A stretch of 64,000 bases of DNA from Muscardinus avellanarius (lineage: Eukaryota; Chordata; Mammalia; Rodentia; Gliridae). The notes beneath the pieces were generated by a model. The model saw only the letters and a list, made by a program, of their open reading frames with translations, did not search any database and had not been told where the DNA came from. Shown one piece after another: positions 63,966 through 64,000 of the stretch (position 1 is its first letter; every line of letters begins with the position of its first letter). The translations under genes were made by a program, and so were the position numbers. The stretch covers positions 38,903,831 to 38,967,830 of the forward strand of contig OY726563.1 of assembly GCA_963383645.1 (NCBI GenBank), in the 5' to 3' direction.

Positions 63966-64000
63966 AGTTTGTTATAATCACGATGGGAAAAGTGGATCGG

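Overview
This window is mammalian, non-coding, repeat-dominated DNA. The most frequent element (about 70 copies, close to one per kilobase) is a dimeric SINE: a B1-like (7SL-derived) left half carrying the tgtaatcccag box, joined through an A-rich linker to an ID-like (tRNA-derived) right half carrying gtgtagctcagaggtagaat. B1-ID dimers of this kind (called B1-dID) are known from squirrel-related rodents, so I infer a sciurid-like rodent. Alongside are a lineage-specific L1 family ending in gcaccaataaaaaa, older L1 and L2 fossils, MIR, MaLR (MLT1-type) LTRs, and MER5/MER2-like and hAT DNA transposon remains. I found no convincing host protein-coding gene, rRNA, tRNA or CRISPR. Nearly every open reading frame of 60 codons or more lies in a SINE, a microsatellite or an L1; the only large reading frames are L1 ORF1/ORF2.

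Layout. 1-9.4 kb: old L2, an old plus-strand L1 (about 2.1-5.1 kb), MLT1-type LTRs and a long purine microsatellite (1.57-1.79 kb). 9.44-12.24 kb: one minus-strand young L1 insertion with a 15-base target duplication, keeping its 5'UTR, an uninterrupted ORF1 and its 3' end, but with an unrelated 0.9 kb block where ORF2 should be. 12.2-16.1 kb: nested SINEs, an MLT1-type LTR and unassigned sequence. 16.3-19.1 kb: old minus-strand L1, SINEs and a MER2-like piece. 19-28 kb: mostly unassigned sequence with SINEs and MIRs. 28.1-29.25 kb: a decayed hAT transposase on the minus strand. 29.3-33.4 kb: dense nested SINE/L1 and microsatellites. 33.4-39.87 kb: a full-length but dead plus-strand L1 with target duplications, broken by two SINEs. 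39.9-46.6 kb: L1 3' ends (one with a twin-priming inversion), MIR and SINE nests. 46.6-57.4 kb: SINEs, an L2, a 187-bp dispersed duplication, MER5A and a three-deep SINE nest. 57.4-64 kb: unassigned sequence, L2, L1 3' ends and a MaLR-like LTR.

SINE types named below. Type A: the common dimer. Type B: contains ggttcacggacagcctcagc and an aataaagaataaaaaatag linker. Type C: the ID half reads (minus strand) cccagaggctttctacc. Type S (short): type-C-like but with an internal B1 deletion (ggctggcttaagagaccctg). Type S copies sit inside other elements and are never interrupted themselves, so they look youngest.

Family names rest on recognising consensus features by eye; no database search was possible, and boundaries of old repeats are good to roughly 10-50 bases.
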